Positions 63,609 through 64,000 of a stretch of 64,000 bases of DNA are shown in pieces (within the stretch, counting starts at the first letter, position 1; the number at the start of each line of letters is the position of its first letter). The stretch is from an uncultured Ignavibacteriota bacterium (GTDB lineage: Bacteria; Bacteroidota; Ignavibacteria; Palsa-1295). A program made the position numbers and the translations under genes. The notes under the pieces were generated by a model. The model did not search any database. It was not told the origin of the DNA and saw nothing but the letters and a program-made list of their open reading frames with translations. The stretch spans positions 62,001 through 126,000 of the forward strand of contig CAIUMP010000021.1 in NCBI GenBank assembly GCA_903900335.1. Reading direction: 5' to 3'.

Positions 63609-64000
63609 ATGCTACGAGCGATTCTGTTCTTCGCGTTTCTTGTGACATGCTCTGCGACTCAGTTGCACTCGAGCGGGCGCGGATTCGCAAGAGCCCCCGT
63701 AAATGATCCTCGGCTACGAACTCAAATTCAGAAGCTCATTGTGGCCCTAAACAAGCGCGATTTAGATAGCGTCAGATCGCAAATTAGTCCTTCGAGAGTG
63801 TTCGTAGAGATTACCACGAAGCCAGGAGCCTATTTGTCTAACAGCCAGACTATTCTGGTGATGGAATCCTTTATTCGGACTCGGACAGGAATATCCTCAG
63901 TGTTCGATTTTGTCTCTGATGATGGTCGATTCGGGAGCGCCTCGGGTACGATGACTGCTACGGAAGGTGGACGGCGCGTTAGTTATCGACTAGATTTTGG
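63609..64000 (+). CDS. DUF4783-like exported protein (3' truncated by the window)
   Basis: An ATG at 63609 opens a frame that runs to the end of the window (130 residues visible). The N-terminus is hydrophobic (AILFFAFLVTCSATQ), so export is likely. The rest (IQKLIVALNKRDLDSV, VFVEITTKPGAYLSNSQTILVMESFI, GRRVSYRLDFG) resembles DUF4783, a small NTF2-like family of Bacteroidota. Function unknown. It follows pyrC by 70 bases with no visible terminator. Confidence 0.65.
   Translation, partial: MLRAILFFAFLVTCSATQLHSSGRGFARAPVNDPRLRTQIQKLIVALNKRDLDSVRSQISPSRVFVEITTKPGAYLSNSQTILVMESFIRTRTGISSVFDFVSDDGRFGSASGTMTATEGGRRVSYRLDF

Overview
The window looks like chromosomal DNA of a Gram-negative bacterium of the Bacteroidota/FCB assemblage, plausibly a Kapabacteria/Ignavibacteria/Chlorobi-type lineage. 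That placement is inference. It rests on several secreted proteins that end in type IX secretion (T9SS) C-terminal sorting domains, a Bacteroidota-style B12 uptake locus (riboswitch, TonB receptor, beta-propeller lipoprotein), an OstA-like/LptB pair, TAnnTTTG promoter-like boxes and moderate GC. Heme A synthesis and SCO genes suggest an aerobic heme-copper oxidase. No phage, integrase, transposase or CRISPR array was seen.

Layout. 1-3.3 kb: 3' end of a T9SS cargo gene with terminator, an unknown exported protein and a GT39-type glycosyltransferase. 3.3-7 kb: leuS-ddl (minus strand). 7.1-11.1 kb: T9SS-tailed sorbosone-dehydrogenase-like protein, CBM9-like exported protein, EthD-like and DinB-like proteins, then tRNA-Leu(GAG). 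11.4-14.7 kb: lipoprotein, DUF4236 protein and a BNR/Ycf48-like T9SS cargo, with REPIN-like palindromes. 14.8-20.3 kb: M1 aminopeptidase, DUF4337 protein, lptB and OstA-like gene. 20.3-25.1 kb: a ClpB cut to its N-terminal half, a HAD phosphatase, pgeF, glmS. 25.3-28.9 kb: CDF transporter, CAP/SdrD/Fn3 T9SS cargo, poly-proline lipoprotein. 29.2-33.3 kb: a translationally coupled ECF sigma / anti-sigma-beta-barrel fusion / lipoprotein operon with a very strong terminator; this is the best candidate for an undescribed system. 33.3-43.4 kb: aminotransferase, M1 peptidase fused to an outer-membrane barrel, S41 peptidase, tkt, dnaG, methyltransferase. 43.5-47.3 kb: ctaA-ctaB-SCO-DUF420 with a cupredoxin-like lipoprotein. 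47.5-52.9 kb: hpnC, YbjQ family, then cobalamin riboswitch - BtuB-like receptor - BtuG-like lipoprotein - DUF6580 membrane protein. 53-63.5 kb: carA, lon, cyaY, TylF-type methyltransferase, uvrA, pyrB-pyrC. The window ends inside a DUF4783-like exported protein gene.

The genes working together are: lptB with the OstA-like gene (LPS export), ctaA/ctaB/SCO/DUF420 (oxidase cofactor assembly), the B12 uptake locus, carA and pyrBC (pyrimidine synthesis) and the sigma operon (cell-envelope signalling, inferred). Many genes use TTG or GTG starts. Where a Shine-Dalgarno site decides the start, I moved the start from the longest open frame.
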